Shown: positions 16,251 to 24,292, counted from the first letter of the stretch. The stretch: DNA of 35,299 nucleotides from Bradyrhizobium guangdongense (GCF_006483445.1 NZ_PPPT01000042.1:1-35299), one strand, 5' to 3'. Translations and numbers: made by a program. The notes: generated by a model from the letters alone, not told the origin.

Positions 16251-17057
16251 TCAGCGCCTGATATAGACAGGCTTTCGCTTCTCAAGGAAGGCCCTGATGC
16301 CTTCCGAAAATTCTTCGGAGCGGCTGCACAGCACCTGGTTGCGATCCTCCATCGCGATCGCGGCTTCCAGCGAGCCGGCATCGACGCTGATGTTGAGGCA
16401 TTCCTTGGACAGGCGCAGGCCCGTCGGCGAGGCCGTCATCATCGCATCGACATAGGGTTCGGCGGCAGCGTCGAGCTTATCCTCGTCAACGACTTCGGAG
16501 ACGAGACCGACCGCGAGCGCGCGTTCGGCGCCGATGAAGCGTCCCGTGAGGATCAATTCCGACGCGACGGAGACGCCGACAAGGCGCGGCAAGAAATAGC
16601 TGGTGCCGATGTCGCAGCCGCCGAGGCCGAGCTTGATGAAGGCGCAGTTCATCCGCGCCGACTTCGTGGCGATGCGGATGTCGGAGGCGAGCGCCAGCGC
16701 AAAGCCGCCGCCGGCGGCCGCGCCCTGCACAAGCGAAATGATCGGCTGCGGACAGCGCCGCATCAGCATCACGATGTCGGCGATGCGCCGCTGCGAGTCC
16801 AGCGACTCGGTGACGCCGGGCGGCTCCTGCTGGCGGGCACGGCGCGCCATCGCAGCCTTGAGATCGAGGCCGGCGCAAAAATTCTTGCCGGCGCCACGCA
16901 GCACGACGACGCGGGTGTCGCGGTTGCGCTGCAAGCCCTGGAAATAGGCGTTGAGCGCATCGATCAGCGCGGGATCGAGGGCGTTGAGGTTTTCGGGCCG
17001 ATTGAGCGTCACCCGGTCGACGCCGTCATTGTGCTCGATCAGCAGCGGTTGGGACAT
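16251..17057 (-). CDS. Crotonase-fold protein (enoyl-CoA hydratase/isomerase family)
   Basis: A 268-residue crotonase-family protein with N-terminal VTLNRPENLNAL, the first oxyanion segment FCAGLDL (about 60-66) and the second AAAGGGFALALASD (about 113-126). Aligned on that Asp with rat enoyl-CoA hydratase, the two catalytic Glu positions are Ala (in GGGFAL) and Phe (in NCAFIKLGL). The later GTSYFLPRLVG segment is typical of the isomerase-like branch. It is therefore probably not a standard hydratase, although it is the only crotonase inside the TetR-linked gene block. GGAGGAAGG precedes the ATG. A large inverted repeat separates it from the upstream dehydrogenase gene. Confidence 0.88.
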   Translation of the reverse strand: MSQPLLIEHNDGVDRVTLNRPENLNALDPALIDALNAYFQGLQRNRDTRVVVLRGAGKNFCAGLDLKAAMARRARQQEPPGVTESLDSQRRIADIVMLMRRCPQPIISLVQGAAAGGGFALALASDIRIATKSARMNCAFIKLGLGGCDIGTSYFLPRLVGVSVASELILTGRFIGAERALAVGLVSEVVDEDKLDAAAEPYVDAMMTASPTGLRLSKECLNISVDAGSLEAAIAMEDRNQVLCSRSEEFSEGIRAFLEKRKPVYIRR

Positions 17058-17096
17058 GCCGAGCCTTCCTCCATCCGCAACGTTGGTTTCTTTCTT

Positions 17097-17257
17097 ACCC
17101 TCCCCTGGAGGGGGAGGGTCGGCTCACATTGAGCGCAGCGAAAATGTGAGACGGGGTGGGGTGACAGTCCCTCCGCGTCGAACAGTGCCCGAGTGGAGAG
17201 ATCACCCCACCCCGCTCGCGCTGCGCGCGATCGACCCTCCCCCTCCAGGGGAGGGTA
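17097..17257. repeat. Long inverted repeat, family F
   Basis: Positions 17097-17122 and 17232-17257 are a perfect 26-base inverted pair beginning TACCCTCCCCTGGAGG. A second inner pair, CGGGGTGGGGTGA and TCACCCCACCCCG, lies at 17152-17164 and 17202-17214. There is no coding capacity and no transposase. It lies between the SDR and crotonase genes of the same apparent operon. Confidence 0.9.
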
Positions 17258-17268
17258 AGAGGAGCGCC

Positions 17269-18027
17269 CTACCTCGGCGCCATGCGGATGGCGCCGTCGA
17301 GGCGGATGGTTTCGCCGTTGAGCATGGGGTTCTCGACCATGTGCACGGCGAGCGCGCCGTATTCCTTGGCGTCGCCGAGGCGCTGGGGATGCGGCACCTG
17401 GGCGCCCAGGCTATTGCGGGCCTCTTCGCTCAGACCCATCAGGAGTGGCGTGAAGAACAGGCCGGGCGCGATGGTGTTGACGCGGATCTTGTGGCTCGCG
17501 AGATCGCGCGCGGCCGGCAAGGTCATCCCGACGACGCCCCCCTTCGAGGCGGCGTAGGCGATCTGGCCGATCTGGCCTTCGTAAGCGGCAACCGAGGCCG
17601 TGTTGATGATGACACCGCGCTCTTCACCGATCGGCTCGATGGTGACGAGGCGCTCGGCGAACAGGCGCAGGCAGTTGAACGTGCCGATGAGGTTGACGTT
17701 GATGATGCGCGCGAATCGATCCAGCGGATAGACGCCGTCGCGGCCGACGATGCGTCGCGAGCCGCCGATGCCGGCGCAGTTCATCAGCACGCGGGCGACG
17801 CCGTGCGCAGCTTCCGCCTTGGCGATCGCCGCCTTGATCTGCTCCTCGGAGGTGACGTCGGCATGCAGGGCAACGCCCTTCACCGCGGCGGCAACCTTCT
17901 CGGCGTTCTCCTTGTTCTGGTCGATGACGCCGATCCTGGCGCCCTTGGCCGCCATGGCATGCGCGGTCGCCTCGCCGAGGCCCGAACCACCGCCGGTGAT
18001 GAGAACGGCTACGTCCTTCAATTGCAT
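17269..18027 (-). CDS. 3-hydroxyacyl-CoA dehydrogenase, HSD10-like SDR
   Basis: A 252-residue short-chain dehydrogenase that strongly resembles mammalian HSD10 (3-hydroxyacyl-CoA dehydrogenase type 2). Shared stretches include RGVIINTASVAAYEGQ, GVVGMTLPAARDLA and the C-terminal ENPMLNGETIRLDGAIRM. The cofactor loop TGGGSGLG is at 11-18, with catalytic Ser145, Tyr158 and Lys162. It should oxidise a 3-hydroxyacyl-CoA to 3-ketoacyl-CoA with NAD+. The HSD10 family also takes branched and steroid-like substrates. The ATG at 18027 is preceded by GGAAAGG; the open frame upstream overlaps tetR and is not used. It is probably the first catabolic gene after tetR. Confidence 0.92.
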   Translation of the reverse strand: MQLKDVAVLITGGGSGLGEATAHAMAAKGARIGVIDQNKENAEKVAAAVKGVALHADVTSEEQIKAAIAKAEAAHGVARVLMNCAGIGGSRRIVGRDGVYPLDRFARIINVNLIGTFNCLRLFAERLVTIEPIGEERGVIINTASVAAYEGQIGQIAYAASKGGVVGMTLPAARDLASHKIRVNTIAPGLFFTPLLMGLSEEARNSLGAQVPHPQRLGDAKEYGALAVHMVENPMLNGETIRLDGAIRMAPR

Positions 18028-18082
18028 TGTGAGTACCTTTCCTTGGGCGTTTCTTCTCTGGACTTGAAAGAGTGCGGCCGGA

Positions 18083-18742
18083 TCATCCGGCCGCGACGGC
18101 TTCCTCGGCTTGCGTGAGGATGCCACCGCAGATCAGCGTTTCCATGTGCTTGATGTATTGCCGGCAGACTTCATCGGTGACCGGACCGACGCCGGTCGCC
18201 CGCGACATCGCGTGCCGGCCGAAGAACAAATGATCGCAGGCGCCGATCAGGCTGGTGTAGAACAGCACCGGATCGGTCTGGCGGAACTCGCCGCGGGTGA
18301 TGCCTTCGGCGAGGAGGCGGCGATGAAAGTCGAGCAGCGGCGCGACGAAGAACTTTGAGACTTCGTCGGCGGAGCCCGCGGTCGCCTCGTGCAGGAGATA
18401 GTGGATCAGCCGGTTCATGTAGGGGAACCGGTAATAGGCGCGGATGATGCCGCCGATATGCAGCTTCAGCTTGGCCGTCGGCGTGATCGGCTGCGCCAGC
18501 AGATATTCGAGATTGGAGAGTTCGGTCGCCGCGTCGCGCGCGAGCAGCGCCAGCAACAGGCCATCCTTGTTGCCAAAATGGTATTTCACCAGCGCGGCAT
18601 TCGCGCCGGATTTTTGCGCGATGTCGCTCAAGGAGATCTCGATCGAGGAGCGTTCGATCATCAGCTCGCTCGCGGCCACCAGCAGCTTTTCGGCCGTGGA
18701 GTTCTTCGCCGCCGGGAGCCTGTTCGGTACGCTGGTAGTCAC
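18083..18742 (-). CDS. TetR-family transcriptional regulator
   Basis: A 219-residue TetR-family repressor. The N-terminal helix-turn-helix (about 30-60) has the family pattern ISLSDIAQKSGANAALVKYHFGNKDGLL. The C-terminal helical domain (LIHYLLHEATAGS, LIGACDHLFFGRHAM) would bind the inducer, plausibly an acyl-CoA given the neighbours. I chose the GTG at 18742 because AGGGA lies 6 bases upstream; a GTG at 18799 would add 19 residues of atypical sequence. It is divergent from the thiolase gene and leads the run of catabolic genes on its own strand, 55 bases before the HSD10-like gene. It probably controls both directions. Confidence 0.92.
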   Translation of the reverse strand: MTTSVPNRLPAAKNSTAEKLLVAASELMIERSSIEISLSDIAQKSGANAALVKYHFGNKDGLLLALLARDAATELSNLEYLLAQPITPTAKLKLHIGGIIRAYYRFPYMNRLIHYLLHEATAGSADEVSKFFVAPLLDFHRRLLAEGITRGEFRQTDPVLFYTSLIGACDHLFFGRHAMSRATGVGPVTDEVCRQYIKHMETLICGGILTQAEEAVAAG

Positions 18743-18804
18743 GGAGATCCCTGTCTGGTCGAAAGAGGCCGCAGATAAGCGCAAGCAGCGCCTCACCACA
18801 AGAG

Positions 18805-18845
18805 TTAATTGATCGATTGACTAAATGAGAGGCGACCCCTTAAAT
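18805..18845 (+). promoter_or_regulatory. Candidate TetR operator and thiolase promoter
   Basis: An imperfect 20-base palindrome, TTAnTnnATCGATnnAnTAA (14 of 20 positions symmetric), spans 18805-18824 around ATCGAT. It overlaps a promoter-like pair TTGACT (18817-18822) and TTAAAT (18840-18845) with a 17-base spacer reading toward the thiolase. A repressor bound here would block that promoter. It is the only clear palindrome in the 151-base gap between tetR and the thiolase gene. The assignment to this TetR protein is inference. Confidence 0.55.
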
Positions 18846-18893
18846 CCGCCCCCGACAACCCAAACTCATCCAGAAAAACAGGGAGAGACCGAA

Positions 18894-20066
18894 ATGGCCG
18901 AGGCATACATCGTCGCCGCTGCGCGTACCGCCGGTGGGCGCAAGGGGGGCCGCCTCGCCGGCTGGCATCCGGCCGATCTCGCCGCAAAAGTGCTGGACGA
19001 GCTGGTCGACCGCACCAAGGTCGATCCCGCCCTGGTCGAAGACGTCATCATGGGCTGCGTGATGCAGGTCGGCGAGCAGTCCAACAATATCGCACGCAAT
19101 GCCATCATGGCCTCGAAGCTGCCGGAGAGCGTGCCGGGCACCTCGATCGACCGCCAGTGCGGTTCCTCGCAGCAGGCGCTGCACTTTGCGGCGCAAGCCG
19201 TGATGTCCGGCACGATGGACGTTGTGATCGCCGCCGGCGTGGAGTCGATGACCCGCGTGCCGATGGGCCTGTCCTCGCAGCTCCCCGCCAAGAACGGTTT
19301 TGGCAATTACAAGAGCCCGGGCATCGAGCAGCGCTATCCCAACATCGTGTTCAGCCAGTTCACCGGCGCCGAGATGATGGCCGAGAAGTACGGCCTGTCG
19401 AAGGACGATCTCGACGAATACTCCTTCAACAGCCATCAGCGCGCGATCGCGGCCACGCAAGCCGGTCACTTCAAGAAGGAGATCGTGCCGCTCGAGATCG
19501 TCAGGGCCGACGGCTCCAAGGACACCCACCACATCGACGAGGGCATCCGCTTCGACGCCACGCTCGCAGGCATCAAGGGCGTCAAGCTGATCGCCGAGAA
19601 CGGCAAGCTCACCGCTGCAAGCGCCAGCCAGATCTGCGACGGCGCCTCCGGCGTGATGGTCGTGAACGAGCGCGGCCTCAAGCAGCTCGGCGTCAAGCCG
19701 CTCGCCCGCGTCCACCACATGACCATGACCGGCGGCGATCCCGTGATCATGCTCGACGCGCCCCTCCACGCCACCAAGCGCGCGCTGGAGAAGGCCGGCA
19801 TGACAATCGACGATATCGACCTGTTCGAGGTCAATGAAGCCTTTGCCTCGGTGCCGACCGGCTGGCTCAAGACCACAGGCGCCGATCCGGCGCGCCTCAA
19901 CGTCAATGGCGGCGCGATCGCGCTCGGCCATCCCCTCGGCGGCTCCGGCACCAAGCTGATGACCACATTGGTGCACGCGCTGCACCAGCGCGGCAAGCGC
20001 TACGGCCTGCAGACCATGTGCGAAGGCGGCGGCATGGCGAATGTGACGATCGTGGAGCGGCTGTAG
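18894..20066 (+). CDS. Acetyl-CoA acyltransferase (thiolase)
   Basis: A 390-residue thiolase with the full catalytic set: nucleophile Cys89 (DRQCGSSQQAL), His346 (NGGAIALGHPLG) and Cys376 (MCEGGGMAN). It should cleave a 3-ketoacyl-CoA with CoA, releasing acetyl- or propionyl-CoA. The motifs C-V-M-Q-V-G-E-Q-S-N-N-I-A-R and V-N-E-A-F-A-S-V resemble the FadA5 group of thiolases used for sterol side chains in mycobacteria as much as simple acetoacetyl-CoA thiolases. That resemblance is from memory. The ATG at 18894 follows GGGAGAG. It is divergent from tetR and is the first gene of the plus-strand arm. Confidence 0.92.
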   Translation: MAEAYIVAAARTAGGRKGGRLAGWHPADLAAKVLDELVDRTKVDPALVEDVIMGCVMQVGEQSNNIARNAIMASKLPESVPGTSIDRQCGSSQQALHFAAQAVMSGTMDVVIAAGVESMTRVPMGLSSQLPAKNGFGNYKSPGIEQRYPNIVFSQFTGAEMMAEKYGLSKDDLDEYSFNSHQRAIAATQAGHFKKEIVPLEIVRADGSKDTHHIDEGIRFDATLAGIKGVKLIAENGKLTAASASQICDGASGVMVVNERGLKQLGVKPLARVHHMTMTGGDPVIMLDAPLHATKRALEKAGMTIDDIDLFEVNEAFASVPTGWLKTTGADPARLNVNGGAIALGHPLGGSGTKLMTTLVHALHQRGKRYGLQTMCEGGGMANVTIVERL

Positions 20067-20087
20067 GGCTGTCTCCACTTGGATGGT

Positions 20088-20231
20088 GTCGTCCCGGACC
20101 AGCGCGCCCCAAGCGCGCGCCGATCCGGGACCCATAATCACAGGAGGCTGTGGTTATGCCGCGCTGGAGCCCCATCTCGTTTCAACGATCAAGGCCTGTG
20201 GTTATGGATCCCGGCCTTCGCCGGGATGACA
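20088..20231. repeat. Palindromic intergenic repeat, family D
   Basis: GTCGTCCCGG at the left pairs with CCGGGATGAC at the right. Inside are GCGCGCC/GGCGCGC-like units and CCCATAATCACAGG with CCTGTGGTTATGG. It is related to the elements at 4721-4882 and 25865-26000. Confidence 0.75.
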
Positions 20232-20256
20232 TCTTATTTGTTGCGAGACCTCGCCA

Positions 20257-21801
20257 ATGACTCATCCGTCTGTTCACGCCCGCACCACCCCCGACAAGAT
20301 CGCCTATCAGATGGCCTCGACCGGCAAGGCGATCACCTATCGCGAGCTCGACGAGCTCTCGAACCAGGGCGCCAACCTGTTCCGCTCGCTGGGGCTGAAG
20401 GCAGGAGACCACATCGCGCTGCTGATGGAGAACCGGCTGGCGTTCATGGAGATCTGCTGGGCCGCGCAGCGCAGCGGACTCTATTACACCGCGATCAGCC
20501 GCTACCTGAAGCAGGACGAGATCGACTACATCATCAAAGACTGCGGCGCCAAGGTCGTGATCACGACGCCGAAATGCGCCGACCAGATCAAGGATCTGAT
20601 CAAGGGTGCAAAGGGCGAGCCCGTTTTCTACATGATGGACGAGCCGCTGCCCGGCTTCCGCTCCTACGACAAGGAGGCAGCGGCGCAGCCGACGACGCCG
20701 ATCGCGGACGAGGTCGCGGGCTACGACATGCTGTACTCGTCGGGCACCACTGGCCGGCCCAAGGGCATCAAGAAGGACTTTGAAGGCAAGCCGATCGACG
20801 AGCCGAACGCGTTCCTGCGCGTGCTGTGCGCCGATATGTGCGGCATGAATGCGGAGAGCATCTATCTCTCGCCGGCGCCGCTCTATCACGCGGCACCTTT
20901 ACGCTTCAACATGATGGCGATCACGCTGGGCGGCACCTCCATCATCATGGAGCATTTTGACGCCGAAGAGTTTTTGAAGCTGGTCGAGAAATACAAGGTG
21001 ACGCAGTCGCAGCTCGTGCCGACCATGTTCGTGCGCATGCTGAAGCTGCCTGACGAGGTCCGCAATCGTTACAACGTCTCCACGCTGAAGGGCGCGATCC
21101 ACGCCGCTGCGCCCTGCCCGGTCGACGTCAAGGCAAAGATGATCGAGTGGTGGGGACCGATCCTGATCGAGTATTACGCGGGCTCGGAAGGCAACGGCGT
21201 CACCGTCTGCAATTCCAGGCAATGGCTGGAGCATCGCGGCAGCGTCGGCCGCGCCGTGGTCGGCAAAATCAAGATTCTGGACGAGAACGACGAGGAGCAG
21301 CCGACAGGCGAAATCGGCACCGTCTATTTCGCGGACGCGCCGGTGTTCTCCTATCACAACGACCCCGACAAGACGAAGAAGGCCTACAACGCCAAGGGCT
21401 GGTCGACGCTCGGCGATGTCGGCTTCCTCGACAAGGACGGTTTTCTGTTCCTCACCGACCGAAAATCCTACATGATCATCTCCGGCGGCGTGAACATCTA
21501 TCCGCAGGAGACCGAGGACGTGCTGATCACGCACCCCGAGGTCGCCGATGTCGCGGTGTTCGGCGTGCCGAACGAGGAGATGGGCGAAGAGGTCAAGGCC
21601 GTGGTGCAGCCGCACGACATGAATCGCGCCGGCAAGGAGCTCGAGGCTGATCTGATCGCCTACTGCAAGACACGGCTGTCGGCGATCAAGTGCCCGCGCT
21701 CGATCGATTTCGAAGCCGAGCTGCCGCGCACCCCGACGGGCAAGCTGGTGAAGCGGCATCTGCGCGACAAATACTGGCCGAAAAGCGCAGTGAAGATTTA
21801 G
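20257..21801 (+). CDS. Acyl-CoA synthetase (AMP-forming)
   Basis: A 514-residue adenylate-forming ligase. It has the ATP loop YSSGTTGRPKG at 160-170, YYAGSEGNG as the second adenylation motif, GDVGFLDKDGFLFLTDR with the conserved Asp and Arg of the hinge, and catalytic Lys496 in RTPTGKLVKR. It activates a free acid to its CoA thioester. It belongs to the FadD-like group and differs clearly from the feruloyl-CoA-synthetase-type ligase at 14339-16207, so the locus has two entry ligases. The ribosome binding site is weak (GAGA). It follows the thiolase by 190 bases, mostly repeat. Confidence 0.9.
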   Translation: MTHPSVHARTTPDKIAYQMASTGKAITYRELDELSNQGANLFRSLGLKAGDHIALLMENRLAFMEICWAAQRSGLYYTAISRYLKQDEIDYIIKDCGAKVVITTPKCADQIKDLIKGAKGEPVFYMMDEPLPGFRSYDKEAAAQPTTPIADEVAGYDMLYSSGTTGRPKGIKKDFEGKPIDEPNAFLRVLCADMCGMNAESIYLSPAPLYHAAPLRFNMMAITLGGTSIIMEHFDAEEFLKLVEKYKVTQSQLVPTMFVRMLKLPDEVRNRYNVSTLKGAIHAAAPCPVDVKAKMIEWWGPILIEYYAGSEGNGVTVCNSRQWLEHRGSVGRAVVGKIKILDENDEEQPTGEIGTVYFADAPVFSYHNDPDKTKKAYNAKGWSTLGDVGFLDKDGFLFLTDRKSYMIISGGVNIYPQETEDVLITHPEVADVAVFGVPNEEMGEEVKAVVQPHDMNRAGKELEADLIAYCKTRLSAIKCPRSIDFEAELPRTPTGKLVKRHLRDKYWPKSAVKI

Positions 21802-21819
21802 GGACTCCCCATCAACATC

Positions 21820-21925
21820 GTCATTCCGGGGCGACGCGCCAGCGTCGAGCCCGGAATCCATGGAACGACCGGTTCTGGCGCGCGATGGATTCCGGGCTCG
21901 CGCATTCGCGCGCCCCGGAATGACG
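21820..21925. repeat. Palindromic intergenic repeat, family A
   Basis: Arms GTCATTCCGGGGCG and CGCCCCGGAATGAC bound inner CCCGGAATCCATGG and ATGGATTCCGGGCTCG. It is a near copy of the element at 14216-14318. Confidence 0.85.
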
Positions 21926-21960
21926 AGCATTTCGGGTTGGCGCAGCGTCAAAGCAATTCC

Positions 21961-22050
21961 GTCATGCCCGGGCTTGTCCCGGCCATCCACGTTCTTACAA
22001 TCCGTCAGCGAAAAAGAGCGTGGATGGCCGGGACAAGCCCGGCCATGACG
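21961..22050. repeat. Palindromic intergenic repeat, family B
   Basis: The outer arms GTCATGCCCGGGCTTGTCCC and GGGACAAGCCCGGCCATGAC pair, as do GGCCATCCACG and CGTGGATGGCC inside. The element ends where the ribosome binding site GAGGAA of the next gene begins. The window's first 65 bases are a partial copy. Confidence 0.88.
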
Positions 22051-22060
22051 AGGAAACATC

Positions 22061-23206
22061 ATGGCCGATCTCCCCGACATCCCCCTGCCCGCCGGCATTC
22101 GCTCCCGTTATGTCGAGAACATCAACGGCTTGCGCATGCATGTGCTGGAGGCCGGCTACGAAACCAGAGGCCGCCGTTGCGTGCTGCTGCTGCACGGCTT
22201 TCCGGAGCTTGCCTTCTCCTGGCGCAAGGTGATGCCGCGGCTTGCCGCAGCCGGCTATCACGTCATCGCGCCGGATCAGCGCGGTTATGGCCGCACCACC
22301 GGGTGGACCGCGGATTACGATGACGACCTCGCGCCGTTCCGGCTGTTCAACCTGGTGCGCGATGCGCTCGGGCTGGTGGCGGCGTTCGGCTACAAAAGCG
22401 TCGATGTCGTCGGGCACGATTTTGGCAGCCCGGTCGCGACCTGGTGCGCGCTGATGCGCCCCGACGTATTCCGCTCGCTCACGATGATGAGCGCGCCCTT
22501 TGGCGGCGCGCCGCCGCTGCCGTTCAACACGGTGGATGCGCCGGCGAAGCCACCCGTCGACGATCCCGTGCACCGCGAGCTCTTAGGCCTGCCGCGGCCG
22601 CGAAAGCATTACCAATGGTACTATTCGACACGCGAAGCGGATGCCGACATGCATCGCGCGCCGCAGGGCGTGCATGACTTCTTGCGCGCCTATTATCATC
22701 ACAAGAGCGCCGACTGGGCCGACAACAAACCCTATCCGCTAAGATCGTGGTCGGCGGCCGAGCTGGCAAAACTGCCGACCTACTACGTGATGGACGCCGC
22801 CGAGACCATGGCGGAGACGGTGGCGAAGGAGATGCCGTCGGCGGCTGCGATCGCCGCCAACACATGGCTGCCGGACAGCGAGCTCGCGTTCTACAGCGCC
22901 GAGTATACGCGCACCGGATTCCAGGGCGGGCTGCAATGGTATCGCTGCGGCACATCAGGCGTCTTCAACAACGAGCTGCAGCTCTTGTCGGGGCGCACGA
23001 TCGACGTGCCGTCCTGCTTCATCTCGGGCAAGCAGGACTGGGGCACGTACCAGCGGCCCGGCGTGTTCGAGGCGATGCAGAAGACTGCGTGCACCAACAT
23101 GCGCGGCTGCCATCTCGTCGACGGCGCCGGCCATTGGGTGCAGCAGGAGCAGCCGGAAGCGGTCAGCCGGATACTGATCGACTTCCTCGCACTGACCCGC
23201 GCATAG
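22061..23206 (+). CDS. Alpha/beta hydrolase, epoxide-hydrolase-like
   Basis: A 381-residue alpha/beta-hydrolase-fold protein. It has HGFPE (about 46-50, oxyanion region), GHDFGS with Asp120 as the nucleophile, a likely acid Asp326 in SGKQDWG and the catalytic His358 in GAGHWVQQEQ. An Asp nucleophile plus HGFPE and the cap-domain tyrosines (AEYTRTGFQGGLQWY) fit the epoxide hydrolase/haloalkane dehalogenase branch rather than esterases. It is longer than the usual 290-330 residues because of an enlarged cap (about 160-290). It is third in the plus-strand arm after the thiolase and ligase. Its role there is unclear. GAGGAA precedes the ATG. Confidence 0.88.
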   Translation: MADLPDIPLPAGIRSRYVENINGLRMHVLEAGYETRGRRCVLLLHGFPELAFSWRKVMPRLAAAGYHVIAPDQRGYGRTTGWTADYDDDLAPFRLFNLVRDALGLVAAFGYKSVDVVGHDFGSPVATWCALMRPDVFRSLTMMSAPFGGAPPLPFNTVDAPAKPPVDDPVHRELLGLPRPRKHYQWYYSTREADADMHRAPQGVHDFLRAYYHHKSADWADNKPYPLRSWSAAELAKLPTYYVMDAAETMAETVAKEMPSAAAIAANTWLPDSELAFYSAEYTRTGFQGGLQWYRCGTSGVFNNELQLLSGRTIDVPSCFISGKQDWGTYQRPGVFEAMQKTACTNMRGCHLVDGAGHWVQQEQPEAVSRILIDFLALTRA

Positions 23207-23216
23207 GCGACATGAT

Positions 23217-23261
23217 TTGACCCGCAAACCGCGTCTCTAGTATAGATTAGAATAATTCTAA
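23217..23261 (+). promoter_or_regulatory. mbfA promoter with ICE-like Irr-binding palindrome
   Basis: A perfect 15-base palindrome, TTAGAA-TAA-TTCTAA, lies at 23247-23261, 20 bases before the mbfA start. Its TTAGAA...TTCTAA arms match the iron control element bound by the haem-responsive regulator Irr in rhizobia. TTGACC (23217-23222) and TATAGA (23241-23246) with an 18-base spacer form a plausible promoter, so the palindrome lies just downstream of the -10 box, a repressing position. Irr is known to repress mbfA in Bradyrhizobium when iron is low. That Irr binds at this site is inference. Confidence 0.8.
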
Positions 23262-23280
23262 ATTCAAACCGGGACGTGTC

Positions 23281-24252
23281 GTGAAGAATTTTGCCGATCT
23301 GACCGAGCGCGAGGTGCTCGCGGTGGCCATCGCTTCCGAGGAGGAAGACAGCCGCATCTACATGGCCTTCGCGGAAGACCTGAAGGACCGCTATCCGGAC
23401 TCGGCAAAGCTGTTCGAGGAGATGGCCGAGGAGGAACGCGGCCATCGCCACATGCTGCTGGAAACCTACGAGCAGCGCTTCGGCCCGCATCTGCCGCCGA
23501 TCCGTCGCGAGGACGTCAAAGGCTTTTTGAAGCGCCGTCCAATCTGGCTGACCAAGAACCTGCCGCTCGACACGATCCGGAAGGAAGTCGAGACGATGGA
23601 GATGCAGGCCGAACGATTCTACGTCAGGGCGGCGGAGCACGCGCAGGACGTCGGCGTGCGCCGGCTGCTGGGAGACCTCGCGGAGGCCGAGAAGGGCCAC
23701 GAGAAGACGGCATCGCGCCTGACGGACCAGATCCTCAGCCCCGACGTGCGCGCGGAGGAAGACCGCACCAGCCGGCGGATGTTCGTGCTGCAATATGTGC
23801 AGCCGGGCCTCGCCGGTCTCATGGACGGCTCGGTCTCGACCCTGGCGCCGCTGTTCGCGGCCGCGTTTGCCACGCATCAGAACTGGCAGACCTTTCTGGT
23901 CGGCCTTGCCGCCTCGATCGGCGCCGGCATCAGCATGGGGTTTGCGGAAGCGCTGTCCGACGACGGCTCGCTCACCGGACGCGGTTCGCCCTGGCTGCGC
24001 GGCATCACCTGCGGATTGATGACGACGCTCGGCGGGCTCGGCCACACCATGCCGTATCTCGTGCCCGACACCTGGGCCAACGCATTCTGGATCGCAACCG
24101 CGATCGCCTGCGTCGTGGTGTTCTTCGAGCTGTGGGCGATCGCCTATATCCGTGCACGCTACATGGACACGCCGTTCCTGCAGGCGGTGTTCCAGATCGT
24201 GCTGGGAGGGGCCATCGTGCTCGCGGTGGGGATATTGATCGGGGCAGCTTAG
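23281..24252 (+). CDS. mbfA: MbfA, membrane-bound ferritin-like iron exporter
   Basis: A 323-residue fusion of an N-terminal ferritin-like domain (about 8-150) and a C-terminal VIT1-type membrane domain (about 165-323, about five helices). Candidate iron ligands of the ferritin part are Glu20, Glu52/His55 (ExxH), Glu111 and Glu137/His140 (ExxH). The membrane part opens with [18 protein letters not shown], a VIT1 hallmark. MbfA of Bradyrhizobium exports iron across the inner membrane and protects against iron and peroxide stress. The domain order and length agree with it. Translation starts at a GTG; the ribosome binding site is weak (GGGACG). The ICE-like palindrome in its promoter supports the assignment. 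Confidence 0.95.
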   Translation: MKNFADLTEREVLAVAIASEEEDSRIYMAFAEDLKDRYPDSAKLFEEMAEEERGHRHMLLETYEQRFGPHLPPIRREDVKGFLKRRPIWLTKNLPLDTIRKEVETMEMQAERFYVRAAEHAQDVGVRRLLGDLAEAEKGHEKTASRLTDQILSPDVRAEEDRTSRRMFVLQYVQPGLAGLMDGSVSTLAPLFAAAFATHQNWQTFLVGLAASIGAGISMGFAEALSDDGSLTGRGSPWLRGITCGLMTTLGGLGHTMPYLVPDTWANAFWIATAIACVVVFFELWAIAYIRARYMDTPFLQAVFQIVLGGAIVLAVGILIGAA

Positions 24253-24264
24253 GCGCTCTCCGGT

Positions 24265-24292
24265 GTCATCGCCCGCGAAGGTGGGCGATGAC
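24265..24292. repeat. Short palindromic repeat, possible terminator after mbfA
   Basis: GTCATCGCCC (24265-24274) pairs perfectly with GGGCGATGAC (24283-24292) across an 8-base loop. It lies 12 bases after the mbfA stop but has no T-run, so it may be a REP-like element that only helps protect the transcript end. Confidence 0.65.

Noticed and set aside
14321..16261. A 646-codon open frame on the plus strand
   Set aside because: It is antisense to the CoA ligase at 14339-16207 and has shadow-type composition with no motifs.
17097..17257. An insertion sequence or MITE with terminal inverted repeats
   Set aside because: The arms are perfect, but there is no transposase, and I could not identify a clean target-site duplication. 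It is listed as a repeat only.
18840..20141. A 433-codon open frame on the minus strand
   Set aside because: It is antisense to the thiolase, whose catalytic residues are all in place.
21820..22050. A CRISPR-like array, from two repeats in a row
   Set aside because: The two elements belong to different palindromic families, are about 90-106 bases long, and show no regular repeat-spacer pattern.
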